DNA of 64,000 bases, taken from Zychaea mexicana (Eukaryota > Mucoromycota > Mucoromycetes > Mucorales > Lichtheimiaceae). Every line of letters starts with the position of its first letter. The first letter of the stretch is position 1. Positions 24,432-36,267 of the stretch are shown piece by piece. The stretch lies in NCBI RefSeq assembly GCF_025766255.1, contig NW_026516788.1, positions 59,364-123,363 of the forward strand, written 5' to 3'. A model generated the notes under the pieces. That model had not been told where the DNA came from. It was given only the letters and a program-made list of their open reading frames with translations, and did no database searches. A program made the translations under genes and the position numbers.

Positions 24432-24479
24432 CTGTAACGTTTTCGAAGACGGTAACACTGGTGAGTTCTGATTCGACAT
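22089..24479 (-). CDS. SPP1: PHD-finger COMPASS subunit, Spp1/CFP1-like, with long N-terminal extension
   Basis: Reader subunit of the Set1/COMPASS histone H3K4 methyltransferase. Four exons in phase: 24479-23508, 23427-23359, 23251-22891 and 22819-22089. The PHD finger reads LYCICRKPYD, FMIACDRCDQWFHGECIGI and YFCDEC (Cys4-His-Cys3). It is followed by the Spp1-type second zinc motif (KPKCSNPACPK ... SKYCSNICGMQVA), then a basic coiled segment and a C-terminal CGFDTRLLW / CSEPRCNRH block as in CFP1. An AT-hook-like KKNKRGRPP precedes the PHD. The first exon adds about 320 disordered residues with a Gln run (24385-24432) and Pro/Ser/Thr-rich parts, including KKHLPLRKRIGSLPKKKAWIP. Start chosen at MSNQNSPVLP (24479); the upstream in-frame codons are hydrophobic leader-like and lack ATG context. 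The extension is longer than in yeast Spp1. Confidence 0.85.
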
Positions 24480-26659
24480 AAACAAGGAAAAACAAGGAAA
24501 AAAAGAGAGGAAAGAACAAAAAGAACAAGGAAAGAAAAGAAATAAATATAAAAATGTAAAGTAAAAGGAAAAAAGAAAAGAGAGAGAGAGAGTAAAAACT
24601 CCAATCGGTCGGGAGTTCACTCTACCCTGCCAATGCGTGCGCTTGCTTTTTTGTTTGCTGTGTTTCTCTCCATCAGCTTGGAAATCTTAGACAATCTTTT
24701 CTTAATCAATCCATAGTCTGTCTGTCCGTAATGCTCACTTTCATCGTCATGACAACTCGATCGTTACGAAGTTAATCTTGCTGTTGCTGCATTCTATTTT
24801 TCTCTCTCTTACAACTCGTGATTTAGCTTTTTTGCAATATAGCTTGTTGGTTACAGGTTTTCTTGCAGAGTCATCATCTTTAGATGTAGAAAAAGAAACT
24901 GAAATGCAGAATGACGACATTAGTGGTGCGTCAGTGGTTCGCCACGAACTTGAAGAAAGACATTTTTCTCGAGTGTTAGATAGTAGACACAAACCGTAAA
25001 CACTTTTTATTACGCAAATGAATTACAAAGCATTGTTTCACAAATTTTAGCAGCTGAAATCGGTAAAAGAGAGAGAGAAAGAATGTGTGTAACGCTAATA
25101 TTTAAGCTCATCAGATGTGCTGTTGTTGCAAGGTCAACAGCTAGCGCTACACGTTAGATTCTTATTCATAATCACTATGATATATAAAGGAGGAGATACC
25201 TACTGCAGTGCTCCCTGAATTAACTGCCAGAACATGAATGGCTTATATTTGAAGAATATTGATTGTCCCTTGCGCTATACCAGAAAGAATCCTGGTATCT
25301 TCAATAATCTTCTCCTAGTAGCCGCCACTATAATGACACTAAACAGTAAGGATAGGATTACATAACCATGCCGCATCATTGCACTAAGTAATTATAATCA
25401 AATTCATATTGCTTTAAACGCTCTCTCAAGCGCTTTTGTAGCAGCATATAATTAGGCAGATCCATGCTGTAACCTGTTATATTCGTATAATCATATTAGA
25501 TACTTTCAACACCGATCAACAACAGCCGAGACAATATGTTGGCACGGATTTTATCCATACCTTTTATTTTGCGTACTGAACCCGGCAGTGTCTCCTTCTT
25601 TCTGTACTGTTTAGTGTTTTTAATGAGCAACAGTTTTTTTGTGATATATAGCTTGCTACATTCTTGTTAGGATAAGCGTAATAAGATACCATTTTACTGC
25701 AGAAGCAATGTTAACCTGCCTTATCAGAATTACTCCAGCAGCACTGAAATGGATGGATTCATGCAAAGGAACTGTAATATTTTCCATTTTCTACGTACAA
25801 GGTAGCTTAGGAGCCCTTGCCTTATAAGTAACATCAGTGTCTTATTGTTACTGCTATTGGTGATAAGTGACGCTGCTAGATTGATGGATCTTGTTGCATA
25901 GGAATTCATATCTCTATTGAAATTGAGATGGCTAATTATGTAAAGCTACAACTACTGGGGAAGAAAAGAACTGGGCACGGTTAAAGTACAAGGATTATGC
26001 TTCCTGATAGATTAAGAGAATGCTTCTATGTTAACGCCACAAAGATATAATATGTGCACTGCTTCACCCTGAAAGTGACTGGCAGCTGTAGCTCTCAGAA
26101 AACACATGAAGTTCCGGTTGGTTGTTGGTCGTTTTCATATCCACTTTGTCATGTCAGTAACTTACATCCGAATATGAGAAATAGCATAATGAGGCTGCTA
26201 GTGGCTGCTGCATCAGTACAGTATCTGGTTTGATGGCTGCGTATGCTCGCGGATATTAGTCCACAAGCTACAACAAAAATGTATTAAAACTTCTCAATTG
26301 CTTGCAAATCAAAAAAAAAAAAAGTCTTAAAAATACGACTTTTAAACTTTCAGGCACAACCTCGGATTGAAAGCACGACAGATGTTATATGACAAAGGTA
26401 GACATGCCCAAATTTGGCGTTGGTAACTTTTTAGGTTATCTTATTATGCATGAATAAGTGACTCCTGCAGCAGAGTCGTTGGTACTTTTGTGTATTTAAA
26501 ATTACAAAAGATTATAGATGAGGAGCTTATTCCCCATTGGCTGACAGAGCGATAGACGCCAACCCCGCACTTTTCGATTATTTTTAAGCAGCTGCATCAT
26601 GAGAATCAATCCTTTTTCTTTACCTTCCACCCCGCATTCACTTTTTTTTCCTTTGAATA
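24480..26659. other. Long intergenic region, no convincing gene
   Basis: About 2.2 kb. The first 500 bases have a weak plus-strand frame (24840-24999, ending SRVLDSRHKP) with no usable start, and an ATG-led signal-like peptide (MRALAFLFAVFLSIS at 24633) that stops after 27 codons. From 25 to 26.6 kb no frame of 60 codons exists on either strand. The right end is a pyrimidine-rich leader (CTTTTTTTTCCTTTG) just before the acyl-CoA ligase ATG. Confidence 0.5.
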
Positions 26660-29115
26660 ATGCCTCTATTCACCTCGAAGTATCCTTCGATTCCACAGCC
26701 TCAAACTGGGATCATACATACTCTTTTCGAAACGGATAACCAGAACGTAGATCGCGTTTGTTATGTGGATGCCTTATCCGGTCAGGAACTTACATTCAAA
26801 CAAGTTAAGGACATGGCGTATCGTTTCGCTGCTGGACTACAAGATGTCTGTGGGTTCCAACGAGGAGACGTTCTTGCAATGTATGCTCCAAATCTGGTAT
26901 GTGTTTTGCTTTGTTTTCATCAGAACGAGCAATGAGCGTTTCACAAAAAAGAAAGAAGAACAACCTGCTTAATAAATAATCACATGGCATATTACAACAA
27001 CAAACAGGTGGATTATGCTGTGCCCGTTTTCGGCACGTTAGTCGCTGGTCAGTATTACAACAAGACAAAAGGCTTAGTCGGATGGGGCTTTTAACAAACA
27101 CACAACCACTTTAGGAGGAACTGTCAGTCCCGCAAACCCATCCTACACCGTCGACGAATTGGTTCATCAACTCGGTGAAACCAAGGCCAAGGTTATCGTC
27201 GCTCACCCATCCAACGTAGAAACGGCCTTGAGCGCTGCAAAGGTTGTTGGCATCGCGCAAGCTAATGTCTTCGTTTTTGGAAACGATGTGGTCAAAGGTG
27301 TCCAACCTTATTGCAAAGTCTTACTCGGCAATCGCGTTGCCAAACCTGTTGAGTTTGAATCAGCCGAACAAGCTCGCGAAACGCTTGCGTTCCTGTGCTT
27401 CTCCTCGGGAACAACAGGTAAGCGGACGAGTGTCTTGTTAAGCACAAATTTGTTTTTTGCTAACTCGGACATTGTATTAACTAGGAAAGAGCAAGGGCGT
27501 GATGACAACGTAAGAAAAGAATGAGCAAGAGGAGCTTGGTGTTGGTGACCTTTTTAACAGTAATCCATCAATTTTACTCCTTGTTAGACATGGCAACATG
27601 GTATCCAACATTTTCCAGTATTGCGCTTTGGAAGCAGGCTTATACGAAAAAGAATCTGCGCGTATTATGGCTATCCTTCCCTTTTTCCATATCTTTGGTC
27701 TGACTGTTGTCTTGCATGCGCCGTTATACATGCATAGGCCAGTGTATGTGCTACCGCGATTCGATCTTGACCAGTTCTGTGGCACCGTACAGAAGCACAA
27801 GATCACATTCAGCTGCGTGGTACCACCTGTTTTGTTGCTGTTGGCGAAATCTCCAGCAGTTGACAAGTACGACTTATCGTCCCTGGATGCTTTGCTATCC
27901 GGTGCAGCGCCTCTGGATGCATCCTTGGCCGCTGAAGTCGAAAAACGTCTTGGCGGTTGTCGTGTAAAGCAAGCCTATGGACTTACAGAGACTTCGCCTG
28001 CTGTCTGTATTCAGGCCGAAGATAATATTGTTCCAGGTACTTGGTTCAATCTTTATATATATATCAGAAACCGAAAGAGTGGCACGTAACATAGTTGCTG
28101 ATTAACCAAATATATACATAGGCTCGTCCGGAGTTCTTGTACCCAATCTGCTTGCCAAAATCATGGGTGACGAAGGAAAAGGTATAACAAGGCGCAAAGT
28201 TAAAGCTTGATCGATTATGTCTTGATTTAAAAAATACCAAACGCGTACTTTATGTTAGAGCTTGGCATTGGTGAGCGCGGTGAGCTATGGGTAAAGGGCC
28301 CTAACATCATGAAGGTACTATTTTTTTTTCGAATGTCCTTTGCATAAGTTACAATGGATCTGACATCCTTTCCCCTGTATCACTTATTAGGGATATCTTA
28401 ACCGCCCAGAGGAAACTGCAAACTGCCTTGACGCCGAGGGATATTTTCACACTGGAGACGTAAGTCATATCTACTGGGAATGGGCGGTGAGAAAGGAGCG
28501 GTATTGCTGAAACAAGGATTACTTTTTTATTTCATGCGAGCTATTGGCACTGACTGTATATCCCCTACTTAAGGTTGCAATCATCAATGAAACTGGCCAC
28601 GTCTTCATCGTCGACCGTATCAAGGAATTGATTAAATACAAGGGCTTCCAGGTTTGACTTGATTGAAAAGAGTTGTGTAGGAAAGAGAAGCTAATGAATA
28701 ACATCTTGGGCATAGGTCGCGCCGGCTGAGCTAGAAGGCATACTGGTAAGCTTTGAGCGGAACGAGCATAGTGGCGTATACTTTTACAAACTGGTTGACT
28801 AAGCAACAATGGCCATTATTCATATAGCTCAAGCATCCAGGAGTAGCGGATTGTGCTGTCATTGGCGTATATGATCGAGAGCAGGTTACTGAAATTCCTC
28901 GCGCGTATATTGTGCTCAAGCCAGGCGTCGAACGCAGCGAGAAAACAGCCGAGGAACTCAAGAAATTTGTGGCAGAAAAGGTGATCAGTTACAAGAAAAT
29001 CCAGTCGCTCATATTCCGTGATCAAATCCCAAAGAGCGCTACTGGAAAGATATTGCGAAACGTTCTGCGGATTGAAGTCAAGGAAGAAGAGGCGAAGAAG
29101 ACATCAAAGTTATAA
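26660..29115 (+). CDS. Peroxisomal 4-coumarate-CoA-ligase-like acyl-CoA synthetase
   Basis: Adenylate-forming enzyme that activates a carboxylic acid to acyl-CoA via acyl-AMP. Eleven exons in phase: 26660-26896, 27008-27047, 27115-27417, 27485-27509, 27598-28036, 28122-28181, 28259-28314, 28391-28459, 28574-28651, 28716-28745 and 28828-29115. Core motifs: FSSGTTG-KSKGVM (P-loop, split by an intron), [54 protein letters not shown] and the catalytic Lys in PKSATGKILR. The last residues are TSKL, a canonical PTS1, so the enzyme should be imported into peroxisomes. The substrate is open: aryl-propenoic, phenylacetic or fatty acids are all possible. The hydrolase gene starts 400 bases downstream on the same strand. 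Confidence 0.92.
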
Positions 29116-29520
29116 GACGTATCCATTGGGTGTATGTCTTTGTTGTCCATCAGGACATTGTAGAATATTAGCTTTTATCGTATTTCACTATAATTGTACA
29201 CAGAAATTCTGTTTCCGTGGATATTTGGAAGAGGCGAAAGAAGTCATTGATTTAAACCATTGCGTAAGGATGTGGCAAGAGTAGTACTAGTACGTGGCAG
29301 CATCTTCTGCCTCCATGCTGTATGTGGTGTAATCTATATGTAACTATTCGTATATCGAGTATTGCGTCGAATTTTAGATTGTTCGAAAGAACTTTTTCTT
29401 TTTCATCCAGTGATCAATGCACTTCTGTAACTGAGTTTTTTTTTCAGCACTATAGTTCTACAAATACGAAATACTTAACACACGCCAAACATAAAAAACC
29501 TTTTTCGATTTCGTTTTCGC
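29116..29520. other. Intergenic region
   Basis: About 400 bases between the co-oriented ligase and hydrolase genes. A/T-rich with poly-T runs; no gene seen. Confidence 0.4.
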
Positions 29521-31127
29521 ATGCCAAAGCTGAATTCACGCTCCCTGTACGTATGGGGCTCGTTATTCTGCCTGCCATTACTGGTCGCTTTGCTCATTCT
29601 TAGCTTACCGCTATGTATATTTGCCATTGGTAAAAAAAGTTGATTGCTGGATTTGTTTTAAAGCACAAGCACATTATATAAAAGAAGCAACTTGAACTTA
29701 CTGGAATTCTGTTTTACCAACGGTTAGGCGCTGCATACTTTTTGGCTTGGTCAATCTACTTGCTGGAAGCACAGCGAGATTCCAAGTTTAATTTACCCTA
29801 CGATCCTATTCGAGTCGCCAAGGTTAACATTGCCCTATTCCACTTGATCCTTGGTTGGATAACAGACTTGCCCCGCATCGCAGCATATCTTCACTGGCGA
29901 TACTTTGAGGTGCAAGATACTTTTAGACAGTTGGTTAGGTAAAACAAGTAATACATATTTGGTTTGTGTATAGGGCTTTCAACTGAACATTCGCTATATA
30001 TCGGTCCCCTCTCATTTGCCCTTGTAGTCGCAACGTCGAATACTCGGACGCACACTCTTCATGCTTACTAGACGTATACCACCCGGAACGAACAATTGAA
30101 TCGAAACCACCCATCATCATCTTTATTCATGGCGGCTCATGGTCCTCGGGATCTAAGTTGCTGTATACTCCCTTTGCAAATACACTTCGCGAACTTGGAT
30201 ACGTGGTGGTGGTACCGGATTACCGGAAATACCCTCAAGTCAAAGTGGATTCTATCTATGACGATGTTCGTCAAGCTCTGCTATGGACCTATGCCAATGC
30301 CGATGAGATCAATGGGGATCGAGAAAAGATTTATTTGATGGTATAGTGCCTATTTCTTTAATCTTTGTGTGACAATCATGTATAGATCATTGAATAGTAT
30401 CATGCCACTATGTAGGGTCATAGCGCTGGTGGCCATTTGTGTGCACAAGTTATCCTGAAAAATGCAATAGATGTCGCAAAGAAACAGAGCATCCAGGAAC
30501 CGTTGCCACGTGTAAAGGGCTTATTATTGTAAGTATCTACACATATGCGAGTATGATAGCATTTATCACTAAGTCCTTGACGTGATTTTGCGCTATATGT
30601 AGGGTTGCCGGTGTTTACTCGATCGAACGGCACTTGCTGACGGAACAACGACGAGGTGTTGAAAAGATCTCGGCGATGACACGTGTGATGGGTAAAACTC
30701 TGGAAAACTTTCGAGTCAACTCGCCCATCGATCTTGTCGAAACAAACGAAGAGTTGTTTGTTGAGTCGGATGATCTTTTGAAAAATATCCCACGGATCAT
30801 GCTGGTACATGGAGAAAAGGACACTACTGTTCTTTCCGAACAATCAGTGGATATGTACAATGCGTTTGGCCAGGTACTGCCACCCGAGCGTAGAGACGAT
30901 GTAGATGTTCGGATTCGGATCCATAAGCGGTTGAAGCATGCTCAATGCGTTACAGGTATGCTCAAAAATTTGAAGTCTCGATGGATACTTGATACACGTG
31001 CTTATACTAACACACATGTCCTTGTTAAAAAGCATTTATGCCCAGCTTGCTTGGTGAAGATCGGTTGAAAAAATCACTTATAAAAGATATCCAAGAATTC
31101 GTGGGCAATCCGCATACTGAAGAGTAA
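29521..31127 (+). CDS. Membrane-anchored alpha/beta hydrolase (ICME / steryl-acetyl-hydrolase type)
   Basis: Serine esterase with an N-terminal membrane anchor. Exons in phase: 29521-29629, 29728-29938, 30028-30340, 30416-30528, 30603-30955 and 31033-31127. Two hydrophobic segments open the protein (FCLPLLVALLILSLPLCIFAI and, after the first intron, AAYFLAWSIYLL). The hydrolase domain follows: oxyanion HGGSW in FIHGGSWSSGSK, VVVPDYRKYP, nucleophile GHSAGGH (starting exon 4), acid-region RIMLVHGEKD, and catalytic His in LKHAQ. The order matches isoprenylcysteine methylesterase-like and steryl-acetyl-hydrolase-like enzymes; sequence alone does not separate them. The stop is TAA at 31125. It sits directly downstream of the PTS1 ligase, so a shared lipid or aromatic-ester role is possible but unproven. 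Confidence 0.85.
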
Positions 31128-31384
31128 TCGTCTTTATTCTCATCATTTTTGCTTTGCACTTGTAATTTTACTATTATCATTGTACGTTATAGATCTTTCC
31201 TCGTATAAAATTAAAAGAATAGAATGCATCATCTCATGATATCAAACCATATCCAGATGAACACTGCAGTTCATCCATGTCGATGATCCCTTAGATATCA
31301 AGAAAGAGCACCGTTTTTAACATTTGTGTATTACATGAAAAAAGGAAAAGCAGAGTGACTTTATTGCTGCTTAATGATTATTAT

Positions 31385-32143
31385 CTACATAAACTTTTCG
31401 GGATGGACATGAGCTCGCAGAGCCACTTTGTTGAGATCGCACAGGGTGACTTTGCCACCTGCTTTCTCGATGGCGTCGATGGCGGTTTGTGATGCTTTCG
31501 AGACTTCGATTTGAATAGAGTGGGCGAACGATTCAGAGCCAACGCCCAAGAGTTTGACGCCGTCCTGGATTTTGTGTATGCAGCGAGAGTCCAATAACTC
31601 TTTCATGGTGATGGTCTTTGACGCGTCGATTCGGCCGGTTTGAATCCAGTGTTGAAGACGATCGAGGTTGAGTTGATGATAATCCTTTCCGTGACTAATA
31701 ACAGTATTTTCATGTTAGAATGTTTGTATATCCTGTATCGTGTGATTTTCCTTGATGGATATTTACATATTGTAGAAACCGCGCTTGGGGATACGTTTAA
31801 TCAAGGGAGTTTGACCACCTTCAAAGCCAGGGACGGGCTTTCCGTTTCCTGACCGTGCCTTTTGACCCTTGTGACCTCGACCTGCTGTCTTACCAAGTCC
31901 TGAACCAGGGCCACGGCCTACTCGTTTGCGCTAATGGATTAAAACGTTCAGCAATTAAGGTTGGTTGACTCTGGAGGCAAATAAATTACTCAATGGACGG
32001 AAGGGAAAGATTTCCAGTTAGCGAACCTGGGTCACGGCACCGGCATTATCTGCAAGCGAGCCAAGGTGGATAGGTTGTTTTGGTGGTTGAACGGCTTGTG
32101 TTGAAAATGAGCGAGCCGATGCGAATCGAGCGAATCGAAACAT
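31385..32143 (-). CDS. MRPL10: Mitochondrial ribosomal protein uL15m
   Basis: Large-subunit protein of the mitochondrial ribosome, homologue of bacterial L15. Three exons in phase: 32143-32027, 31930-31767 and 31694-31385. Exon 1 encodes a presequence rich in Arg/Ser/Phe ([17 protein letters not shown]) for mitochondrial import. Exon 2 carries the L15 signature: [22 protein letters not shown] followed by [17 protein letters not shown]. Exon 3 has [10 protein letters not shown], the VKLLGVG strand and the VEVSKAS-like ISQ.A segment ([21 protein letters not shown]). Length about 195 residues. No anomalies. It is divergently arranged with the septin gene, 900 bases away. Confidence 0.93.
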
Positions 32144-33044
32144 TATTCTATATTGTGCAGGTTATTGGGTAAAAGACAAGTTGTCAGGGAAGCAAGGGAT
32201 CCCCCCATAAACAAGCCACGCAAAATGGCAGCGGAACAATAGATTATCCGACCAAAAGAAATGCCTCTTCCCTCACGCATCGACTACCTGTCGTTCTCCT
32301 TGGTGTAATGATACCCACAAGAGGTTGCAAAGAAGCAGGTGCATCAACGGAGCCATAATCTAATAAGCTTTTCAGTTTATAGGTTGGTTTACGGGGCTGT
32401 TTTCGTGACTTTTACAGATTGAGCATTGAGTCCAAGCATGTATTGTATAGTTTGCAGAAAATCGGAAAATCGACAGGTCCACGTTTTGATTTTGTACGAC
32501 AGAAGTGTAAGAGTACGAGAGTTTTTTTTATATGTGATAGAGAATATTCTTGTATATGTAAATAGCGGCAAGGGACTTTAAGCTGACAGCTAGAAGGCAT
32601 ATGATATCACCCCTCTTGACTACAACTGGGTACATACATCATAGCCACAGATACGAGATGTGAAGCTATCATAATGCAGTGAACTGGGGTGGACCAGCCA
32701 ACAACAGCAGCAGCAGCAGCAGCAGCAGCATTTGTTTCTTCTTCTCGCTGCTGTGCAGGTACAGTCAGGAAAGAAAGAAGCACTTTTTCATGAGAAAGAA
32801 TAATGAATGTAGTCGGTGCTGGGGAGCTAAAAATGGGACTTGCACATGGGCTGCTGCTAAAGCGCAATGGATCAACCTGGGGGCGGCATGGCCAGCATGA
32901 GGCTGCAGCACTTTTTCGAGGTTAGCGTGGTTACACAAGTGTTTCTGAAACCCCAATATAGAGAGCGAGACAGGTCAATTATTATATGCGCCCTTTTGCT
33001 CTTCTTTCCTTTCCTTTCCTTTCCTTTTCACACAAAAACCCGAC
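32144..33044. other. Divergent promoter region with CAG microsatellite
   Basis: About 900 bases shared by uL15m (minus) and the septin (plus). It contains a perfect (CAG)n run of about nine units at 32704-32730. The last 40 bases before the septin ATG are a CT-rich leader with CTTTC repeats (33001-33028). No gene. Confidence 0.5.
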
Positions 33045-34747
33045 ATGGCCCCTACTGCAACGATGCCTGATGGAGTGGGTGTTGCCCACCTTCCCAACCA
33101 ACGTCACAAGATCGTTTCGAAGCGTGGAGCTAAATTCACGTTGATGGTCTGCGGTAAAGCTTCCCTTTCTTGCCTTTTCTTTCTTCTTTATATATATATA
33201 TATATATATATACTTTCTGTTCATTCCGAGTCTTTCAGGGGCGGGGGTTTGGGGCCGTTGGCAATATCGGAAAACTCATTTCTTTATCATGTGCAGGCGA
33301 AAGTGGAACTGGCAAATCGACCTTTGTCAACACCTTGTTCACGACTTCCATCAAAGACCCCAAACAACTCGCCAAACGCCACGCAAAGCAGGTAGACAAG
33401 ACTGTCGAAATCGAAATCACCAAAGCAGGTTTGTAGGCTCTTTTTATTTCAAGGACGTGCGTGTGGCGTGCCTTACATCGAAAAGGTGTACTGATCAGCG
33501 ACTGCATGTGTTGTACAGAGCTCGAAGAAAAGAACTTTAAAGTCAAGCTTACAATCATCGACACACCTGGCTTTGGCGACTATGTCAACAACCGTGACAG
33601 CTGGATGCCTATTGTAGAGTTCTTGGATGACCAGCACGAGAGCTACATGGCTCAGGAACAACAGCCCACGCGCGCTGGCATCATTGATCTTCGTGTGCAT
33701 GCCTGTCTCTACTTTATCCGTCCCAACGGCCATACGTGAGTAACCTCTGTCTCATGCGTGTAGTAGGGACGTTATATGTATATGGACACTAACGAAACCG
33801 TTTGTAAAGGCTCAAGCCGTTGGATATCGAGATCATGCGACGTCTCGGAACGCGTGTCAATTTGATACCTGTTATTGCCAAGGCCGACACCTTGACCCCG
33901 AACGACATGGCCAAGTTCAAGCGCAATGTACGTAATAATATGCATTCTCTTTATATAAAGTGCTACTCTTCTCACCGAGAGCGAATGTTGGGTTTTCTTG
34001 TAGATTTTGGACGTCATCGAGGCACAAAACATCCGCGTGTACTCTTGCCCCATCGAGAGCGAAGACGAATCGATCACAACAAACAACAAAGACATCATGA
34101 GCGCACTTCCCTTCTCTGTCATCGGGTCGACGGAAGATGTTGTAACTGCCGACAACCGCAAGGTCAAGGGTCGTCAGTACTCCTGGGGCTGTGCCGAAGT
34201 CGAGAATGAGAACCACTGCGACTTTAAGAAGCTTCGCACGTTGTTGGTCCGCTCACATATGCACGATTTGATTTCGACAACTGAGGAAATCCATTACGAA
34301 AACTATCGCCAAATCCAGATGGAGACTCGCAAGTTTGGTGAAGCAAAGTAATATAGCTTGTTTTTCTTATCGTATCATCGATCGGATTCAGTTTAGCTTA
34401 TTAACAACCGGACTTTCCATTACTGCCACTACAGGTCGAAGAAGTACGAGAATCCCAAGCACAAGGAACAGGAGGAGAAGCTTCGTCTGGCTTTCACTGA
34501 GCAAGTCAAGAAGGAAGAGAACAGATTCCGTCAATGGGAAGCTCAGGTAGGAATACATTTACTTCAGTGATGTGTGTTCTTTGATGCTCTAGTGGTGGGA
34601 TACTAAACACATATGCATGCATGGTAGCTTGTGACCGAGCGCGACCGTCTCAACAAAGATCTTGAGGAGCAGCACGCCAAGATCAAGGCTATGGAAACCG
34701 AGCTGGAGAATGTGTACCAGATGCAGGGCCGTAGCATGCGTCGATAG
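33045..34747 (+). CDS. Septin, Cdc11-like class
   Basis: GTP-binding cytoskeletal protein forming hetero-oligomeric filaments at septa, hyphal necks and membranes. Exons in phase: 33045-33153, 33297-33428, 33519-33735, 33810-33927, 34004-34347, 34435-34546 and 34628-34747. Features: polybasic region (RHKIVSKRGAK), P-loop GESGTGKST split by intron 1, G3 DTPGFGD, G4 AKAD, the septin unique element around GRQYSWGCAEVENENHCDF / LRTLLVRSHMHDL, then a charged C-terminal coiled coil (residues after about 330) ending QMQGRSMRR. The SGTGKST..NTL start and the ENENHCDFKKLR block resemble the Cdc11/AspA class more than Cdc3/10/12, but the assignment is from memory. Intron 1 contains a (TA)n run (33188-33211). 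Confidence 0.92.
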
Positions 34748-34891
34748 ATTATACCCTACCACTTCCCTGTGCTTTTGCTGTAACTGAGTTATATCTTTCG
34801 TATTATTTCCTACCCCCCACCCACCACCCCTTTCCCCTTCTTCTGTCCCGACTTTTCTTTTCACCCTTGTTTGATCTTGCTCTTATAATAA

Positions 34892-36084
34892 ATGAGTCGA
34901 TCACTCCTGTCTCGATGCAACCTTCGGTCTATAAGCACATCAGCTTGCCGGAATGAATATGTGTATGGCCTGTCAAGTGTTCAAGCTGCGTTACATGCTC
35001 GAAAGCGCGTCCATTTGGATAAACTCTACATTCAAAAAACGATCGATCGGTATATACATTTAATTTTTTTTTTTCGTGTATTCTATGGTGCGTCTCGCAA
35101 GACTAAACAAAAGACAAGCACACGTGTATCTCCCATCTTGGATGCCTGCCAGCAGCAGAACATACCAATTTCCCAGGTAGATAAAGGTGAACTGAACAAT
35201 ATGTCAGCCAACAAACCGCATCAGGTACAGAAAATACTTTTTTTTCCTGCTTCACGCGAGACCGGAACAAACCCATTCACACAGTATGCTTGTAGGGTGT
35301 TGTGCTTGATGGCTCTCCACGGATACCGATCACTCTTCAGGGCATGTCCAAAGTGGATAATGGAGAGTATTATGGTGTGACCCAAAAGCCAGTGTCATTC
35401 AAGACTGCTTCGGATCGACCCCCTGTGTGGGTCGTTCTGGATGAAGTTCAGGATCCTCAGGTAAAAGACAACGCTCTATTTTGGTATTTAATTGGATCGG
35501 TTGCTCAAGCCCTTTTTCCTCTATTTAGAATCTCGGCTCTATCTTAAGGTTTTTAAGCAAGAAGGGTGGGTAACAAGCCAGCAACAAAAATTTTGACAAG
35601 TGTGTTAGGACAGCGTACTATTTAGGAGTGGATGGCGTGCTACTATGTAGCAAGAACAGTGCTTCCTTGACACCGGCCGTTTCCAAAGTGAGCGCTGGTG
35701 CCATGGAATTGATGGATGTGTACGCAACACGGAACCTTGTCAAGTTTCTTCAGGTACGGCATATTATTCGAATGCCCAACTCATCAAAACAAGCCAAGCC
35801 TCTAACGGGATGAGAAATTGTAGGCTTCGTCTGAGGAAGGCTGGCATATTGTTGGAGCTGCAGCTATGGAAACGTCGGCAGACTACTTGCACAGCAGCAA
35901 AGTTGTTGACAAGCCGACAATGCTGGTACTGGGCAATGAAGGTGTAGGACTGAGATATAATGTGAAGCGATGCTGCAACCAGTTCATCAGCATACCATCT
36001 GTGGGTGATACCAAGAGTGATCTGGTTGATAGTTTAAACGTTGGTGTTGCTGCTGGTATATTGATATCCCGACTTTGTCTGTAA
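34892..36084 (+). CDS. MRM1: Mitochondrial SpoU-family rRNA 2'-O-ribose methyltransferase (MRM1-like)
   Basis: SPOUT-fold enzyme expected to methylate a ribose in mitochondrial large-subunit rRNA using S-adenosylmethionine. Exons: 34892-35049, 35119-35224, 35296-35460, 35529-35548 (a 20-base micro-exon), 35609-35753 and 35824-36084. The N-terminus MSRSLLSRCNLRSISTSACRN is a mitochondrial presequence. The substrate-binding domain gives YVYGLSSVQAAL; the catalytic domain gives motif 1 LDEVQDPQ-NLGSI-LRTAYYLGVDG, SAGAMELM, motif 2 MLVLGNEGVGLR and motif 3 DSLNVGVAAGIL. These are the three SpoU knot motifs in order. The exon 1/2 join uses a less typical acceptor (GACAAG) chosen because it keeps phase. 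The gene starts 145 bases after the septin stop. Confidence 0.9.
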
Positions 36085-36267
36085 AGATAATGTAAACGGA
36101 TTGTACAGCTCTTTTTTTATATGAATAAATATCTCAAAAGTGTAAAAAGTGTAAAAAGAAACGAAGGGAACCGGTATATGTAAACAGCGAGGAGAAGTGA
36201 ACGGGTAGTACGGACGGAGGAAGAAGTGTGAACAAAAGGAAGGAAGGGAGGGGGAATACTTGATAAA

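Noticed and set aside
24778..24999. Plus-strand frame ending SRVLDSRHKP
   Set aside because: No ATG and no upstream exon that joins in phase; possible but unsupported.
33188..33211. (TA)n run considered as a promoter
   Set aside because: Lies inside septin intron 1; simple microsatellite.
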